Positions 60,004 to 64,000 of a stretch of DNA of 64,000 nt are shown in pieces. Positions within the stretch are counted from its first letter, which is position 1. Every line of letters starts with the position of its first letter. The DNA comes from Dastarcus helophoroides. Taxonomy: Eukaryota; Arthropoda; Insecta; Coleoptera; Bothrideridae. Below the pieces are notes generated by a model. The model saw only the letters and a list, made by a program, of their open reading frames with translations. It made no database searches and was not told the DNA's origin. The DNA lies in the NCBI GenBank assembly GCA_028583605.1, contig CM053327.1, forward strand, positions 1,426,001-1,490,000, given 5' to 3'. Position numbers and translations under genes: made by a program.

Positions 60004-60431
60004 GGGGGCTCCCCCCTTTATGGGAGGGTGCAAATCTTGACCTTCTCCCAGTGGATCAGCTGCCTAAGTTGACAAAGGCCACCTTGTGGGTTCCCGAATC
60101 AATCGAGGACCCGCAGGTCATCCTGGGCCGACTGACAGCTCAAAATCCCTGGGCCAAGGTAGACGACTGGGTTGTTTTCCACAGCGCCAGCAAGGAGGAG
60201 CCTAAGGGTACCATACTTGTTTTTGGAGTTGGGGAAAGCACCCGGAAAATTTTAGAAGAACGCCAGGGAAGGGTAAGTCACCTCTTCTCTTCCCTAAGAG
60301 CAAAACTTCATGACTCATCCTCGTCGCTGAGCCGGGAGGTGGGGGTTCCGTCCTCTATGGAGGTAGAGGAGCCGTTACCCCCCGACCCAGGGACGGAGAT
60401 AACACAGACACCCCCAGCTTTAGGAAACTAG
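60004..60431 (+). pseudogene. LINE ORF1 C-terminal fragment (DUF4780-like)
   Basis: Open from the truncation point to TAG at 60431, giving about 142 codons. It contains LPPLWEGANLDLLPVDQLPK, then ATLWVPESIEDPQVILGRL, WAKVDDWVVFHSASKEEPKG and a Pro/Glu-rich tail ending PPALGN. The pattern (LWEGA, W(V)P, L-NP, DDW) is that of the DUF4780 region seen in ORF1 proteins of some arthropod LINEs; this is recognition by eye. The N-terminal part is missing because of the 5' truncation. An ATG at 59984, or earlier codons from 59958 in the host palindrome, happens to be in frame, so a fused frame starting MTPCISVNINLWYKVR is a junction artefact, not the native start. Confidence 0.8.
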
Positions 60432-60435
60432 AACA

Positions 60436-60449
60436 CCCGGGAAACCGGG
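60436..60449 (+). promoter_or_regulatory. GAAA-tetraloop hairpin between ORF1 and ORF2
   Basis: CCCGG-GAAA-CCGGG forms a 5-bp GC-only stem with a GNRA-type loop, 5 nt after the ORF1 stop and 60 nt before the ORF2 ATG. It could influence ORF2 translation (inference only). Confidence 0.35.
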
Positions 60450-60508
60450 CGTTTCGTTTCTTGAAACTGGGGGGGCAAGAACTAAATGTCTATGTCGTTC
60501 TGGTAGCC

Positions 60509-62512
60509 ATGGCTTCTGGGAATGGTATAGGCTTTATACAAATAAACCTCCAACACTGTCGAGCAGCGACTGCAAACCTATGTCGTTTTCTCGACAGACA
60601 TGGAGAAATTATAGCCCTTATACAAGAACCGTGGATATATAACAATATAGTCTGCGGTTTAGGCAAATTAAGTGGAACAGTTTTTTACCTCAAAAATGGG
60701 GACAAGCCAAGAGCTGTCATATATGTCCCGAAATTACTGCAAGCGAATATCCTACCCCAATTCTGCTCTGGAGATCAAACAGCTCTCCGAGTGGAATTTG
60801 CGCGTCGAGAAGGAAAAATATCACTTGTAATAGCATCGACCTACCTACCAATAGATTCGAAAAGACCACCACCCTCTGAGGAAATGGCAGGACTGATCGA
60901 CTTTTGTGAGGCAGGTAATGTAGATCTTATAATTGGATGTGACACAAACGCCCACCATACAGCTTGGGGGAGCGAAACAAACAACCCTCGAGGTACATCT
61001 TTACTACAATACTTAAGTAGTACCAAATTAGATATACTCAATAGAGGCAGTGAAGCTACCTTTGCTACCTCCAGAGGCCAGAGTGTTATCGACATCACCC
61101 TGGCGTCTATGAGTATTACCAAAATTATAAATGGCTGGCATGTATCTAAGGATGCAACAATGTCTGACCATCAATATATAAAATTCAATATTTTATGTTG
61201 TAGGTTGGAACCCAAACCGTACAGGAATCCCAGAAGCACCAACAGGGAGGACTATAATACCCATCTGGAAGGGCTCCTAGGGACTGTAGAAACCCCACAG
61301 AGAATCGGGACAGTTGAACTGATCGAAAAATACGTCACTTTAGTGCGAAAAAATATCATTACAGCATATGAGAAGGCTTGCCCAATGAGAACTAAGCTTC
61401 GAGAAACCCGGGCAACCCCTTGGTGGAACGGGCAACTTGAAAAACTTAGATCTCAGGCAAACAAGCTCTTCAATAAAGCAAAGAAGACAAAACTGGTATG
61501 TGACTGGGAGGCTTATCACAACCACCGGAAACAATACAAGAAACTTATTCGCAAAAGACAAAGGGAAAAGTGGAGAGAATTCTGTAGTGACGTAGAGTCT
61601 ACTACATCAGTTTCCCGACTGAAAAAGATACTCTCGAAAGATCCAAACCAACAGGTAAGCATGATAAAGCGGGCCGACGGTACTTATACCAGTACACCCG
61701 CACAAACAGCTTCAGAGCTCCTAAATACGCACTTTCCAGGATGCTGTGTTATACCAGGCCATAAGTGGCAAGGGCACTCAGCCTCTCACCCTAGAAATAG
61801 GGATTGGGAGCTGGCTGTTCAGATGGTAACTGACACCAAAGTAAACTGGGCCGTACAATCGTTTGCTCCCTTCAAATCGCCCGGATTGGACGGTATCTAC
61901 CCTGCCCTGCTTCAGTGGGGAATGGTGTGGATACAAAAATACCTGGTGCAAATTTTCAGGGCGTGTATTGCCTTTAAATACATACCCCGAGAATGGAGGG
62001 AAGTCAAAGTAATTTTTATTCCAAAACCGGGTAAACCTCAAGGTGAGGCTAAATCATGTCGCCCAATCAGCCTAACGTCTTTCCTACTGAAGACGTTGGA
62101 GAGGTTGTGCGACAGACATATAAGGGATAGCCTCGATATACACTACCCCTTACATTCAAATCAACATGCTTTTACTTCCGGCAGATCTACCGAAACTGCG
62201 CTACACTCAGTAGTTAGCAGGATCGAGAGATCGCTAGAAGTAAAAGAACACACCCTAGGTGTATTTCTGGACATAGAAGGTGCCTTTGATAGACCTAATT
62301 TCAATAGCATTTCTTCGGCGCTTGAGCGTAGTGGTATTGAACCCGCCTTGCGGGAACTCATACGACATATACTTGAGTGGCGAGCAATACAAGTTACAGT
62401 AGGAGACTATACGGTCAGAGGAATCGTAAGTAAGGGATGTCCGCAAGTGGGTGTCTTATCCCCCCTTATATGGTTAATCATAGCGGATGACCTTATTCCG
62501 AAAACTCAATGA
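60509..62512 (+). pseudogene. LINE ORF2 part 1: endonuclease and reverse transcriptase through motif B
   Basis: The start is the ATG at 60509 (GCCATGG context). The upstream open extension to 60461 begins at TTG and is not used as a start. Endonuclease: QEPW (E40), GCDTNAHH (D145, N147), VIDITLAS (D195) and MSDHQY (D220, H221) are all present. Linker: a basic helix with WWNGQLEKLR (305-314). Reverse transcriptase: FKSPGLDG (455-462), FIPKPGKP (503-510), HAFTSGRSTETAL (553-565), motif A FLDIEGAFD (586-594) and motif B GCPQVGVLSP (643-652). Motif B has Val where the family usually has Gly (PQGG). The frame ends at TGA (62512), about 7 codons after IADDL, because of a frameshift near 62500. Length to the stop is 667 residues. 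Confidence 0.9.
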
Positions 62513-63614
62513 TCGGGGTCTCTATACAATTGGCTACGCAGATGATATAACCATTCTGCTTTCAGGTAAACACGAGGGAGTACTCTTCGAGTTAATGCAA
62601 GACGCCTTATATATAGTCGAGAAATGGTGCAAAGAACATTCCCTAGCAGCAAATCCTGCAAAGACGGAAATGGTCCTTTTCACAAATAAAAGGAAATTAG
62701 CGCGACTAAAATTTCCCAAACTCATGGGAACCCAACTCGGGTTGTCAAATCGAGTGAAATACCTTGGTATTGAACTTGACAGCAAACTGAGCTGGAAGTA
62801 CCACATTGAAAATAAATTAAACAAAGCTTACAAGATCTTCTGGCAATGCCGTGGGGCCATCGGGAGGTCTTGGGGGTTATCCCCTAAGATGACCTTTTGG
62901 CTATACACGGCAGTCATCAGACCAATTGTAAGCTACGGAGTTATAGTTTGGTGGCCAAAGACAAAGTGCACCACTATAAAACAAAAGCTAAATCACATCC
63001 AGAGACTAGCGTGTCTGGCAGTGATAGGAGCAATGAAATCCACTCCAACAGCAGCAATGGAGGCGATCTTGTGCCTGCCACCTCTCGACATATTTCTTGA
63101 GGGGGCGGCACAGGCTTCTGCTCTCCGTTTGCGAGCAGGAGGAATGTGGAATACGGTAGGTAAAATGGTGGGTCACCGGCGCATAATGGAGGAGGCGCTC
63201 CAAAAGGTACCTATTCTGGATGCGCCGATGGACCATCTACTGGTGAAATATAACTTCACAAAATCCTACCGTATAAAAATGGAGGAAGTACAAGCAAGGA
63301 TACCAGACGTAAGTATATACACGGATGGATCGAAAACAAATACGGGCACTGGAACAGGAATCTTCTCGGAAGACCTGAACCTAAGTGTAAGTATTAAGCT
63401 AGATAAATACTCAACAATCTTTCAAGCGGAGATGTTGGGAATTTTGTATAGCGCCGAACAAATGACGCAACTGAACATTACAGGAAAATATATCCAAATA
63501 AAGACGGACAGCCAGGCAGCCCTTAAGGCCCTGAGGAATGTGAAAACAAACTCAGTGCTAGTATGGAAATTGCCACCTAGCTCTAGAACGTCTATCACAA
63601 GAGAATGCAATTGA
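62487..63614 (+). pseudogene. LINE ORF2 part 2: RT motif C, thumb and first part of RNase H
   Basis: It continues ORF2 in the next frame; the useful part starts about 62500 at RKLNDRGLYTIGYADD. The RT catalytic YADD is at residues 17-20 of this frame. NPAKTEMVLFT, KYLGIELDSKLSWK and the thumb region GAMKSTPTAAMEAILCLPPL follow. RNase H begins at YTDGS (D280), QAEM (E315) and KTDSQAAL (D341). The frame then reaches a stop (63614) after a second shift near 63565-63573, where the peptide turns into unrelated KLPPSSRTS. Minus-strand frames here are shadows. Confidence 0.9.
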
Positions 63615-64000
63615 TCTAATATGGATCAAAGGACATTCTGGGAAAGAGGGAAACGAACGCGCTGACAAACTGGCGAGGAAGGGTTCGGAGGGACAATTCG
63701 TTGGACCAGAACCAACCCTTCCCCTGGCAAGATCAACCGTAAGATCCCTACTTAACGAAGAAACTTATCGTAAACACAAAGCCTTATGGGCATCAATAAC
63801 AACATGCCGACAAACTCACGCATTCATTAGAATGCCGTGCAGGGAAAGGGCAAAACTATGCCTACAACTCTCAAGGAATAATCTCAGGAAACTTGTAGGG
63901 ATATGGACAGGTCACTGTCGATTAAACAAACACCTCCACAGAATGGGAATCATAAACGACCCGAGCTGCAGAGGGTGCTTAGAAGAAGATGAGAGTGTCG
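63571..64000 (+). pseudogene. LINE ORF2 part 3: RNase H C-terminus and tail
   Basis: Third frame of ORF2, open to the window end. It reads HLALERLSQENAIDLIWIKG, then HSG (His at 63634) and NERADKLARKG (Asp at 63664), the last catalytic residues of RNase H. All RNase H catalytic positions (D, E, D, H, D) therefore exist, though split over two frames. The tail ends near DPSCRGCLEEDES, the start of a Cys-containing C-terminal motif common in this LINE group. The ORF2 end, 3' UTR and target junction lie outside. Confidence 0.85.

Larger units (their letters stand above)
60004..64000 (+). mobile_element. LINE (non-LTR retrotransposon), 5'-truncated, frameshifted, open to window end
   Basis: The element has the C-terminal part of ORF1, a short spacer, then ORF2 with an apurinic-like endonuclease, reverse transcriptase and RNase H. 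Domain order and the RNase H place it in the Jockey/I group. Motifs such as the KxxPTAAMEA(I/V)L(C/G)LPPL stretch resemble LOA/Lian-like elements (inference from memory). The 5' end at GGGGGCTCC (60004) lies inside ORF1 coding sequence and abuts the palindromic element, so the copy is 5'-truncated, as usual for LINEs. Two frameshifts in ORF2 make it inactive. The 3' end is outside the window. Confidence 0.93.

Noticed and set aside
60841..63610. Several minus-strand frames of 60-96 codons
   Set aside because: Shadows of the LINE ORF2 on the plus strand.

Overview
The window looks like arthropod, probably insect, nuclear DNA. It is very AT-rich, has no prokaryotic-style gene packing, and carries a LINE with endonuclease, reverse transcriptase and RNase H, a dead mariner transposase, solo LTRs with TATA box and AATAAA, TA-flanked inverted-repeat elements and one candidate 71-nt GT-AG intron. 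The order cannot be fixed by reading. I see no intact host gene. Most predicted reading frames here are chance frames in A/T-rich repeats.

Layout. Roughly 40% of the window is a degenerate AT-rich short-unit repeat (GAAATTTT, GTCGAAA and TTTTGAAAA words), in blocks whose strand polarity flips. A (AGT)n array of about 1.4 kb lies at 9414-10822. Between the AT blocks lie mobile elements. A foldback lies at 3031-3731. A TIR element with a TGTTACGG end lies at 25895-27051. Two solo LTRs lie at 15097-15301 and 25176-25521. Four copies of a dispersed family that I call R1f lie at about 15054, 30813, 49985 and 58495. A family of inverted-repeat elements with a hammerhead-like motif lies at 1011, 21609, 46407 and 53975. 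Large palindromic elements lie at 38373-39542, 50692-52526 and 58734 onward. A mariner relic lies at about 42223-42856. The right end (60004-64000) is a 5'-truncated, frameshifted LINE.

How the parts relate. The dominant theme is nesting. R1f copies at 15 kb, 50 kb and 58 kb are each interrupted at the same AATATAT site, by an LTR and by two palindromic TA elements. At least two palindromic elements carry a second TA element at their dyad centre. The LINE sits inside the palindrome at 58734, giving three levels (R1f > palindrome > LINE). A separate dispersed repeat at about 17.94-18.11 kb and 36.79-36.93 kb carries a type I hammerhead ribozyme motif. This is the clearest structured-RNA signal here.

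Candidate host or older coding pieces are few and weak: a minus-strand terminal exon at 34696-35064, a minus-strand coding-like island at 37039-37600, a small basic ORF at 32250-32480, and GC-richer islands near 2.4-2.76 kb, 8.24-8.6 kb and 13.98-14.84 kb. None is assigned to a family. No tRNA, rRNA or CRISPR array was recognised.
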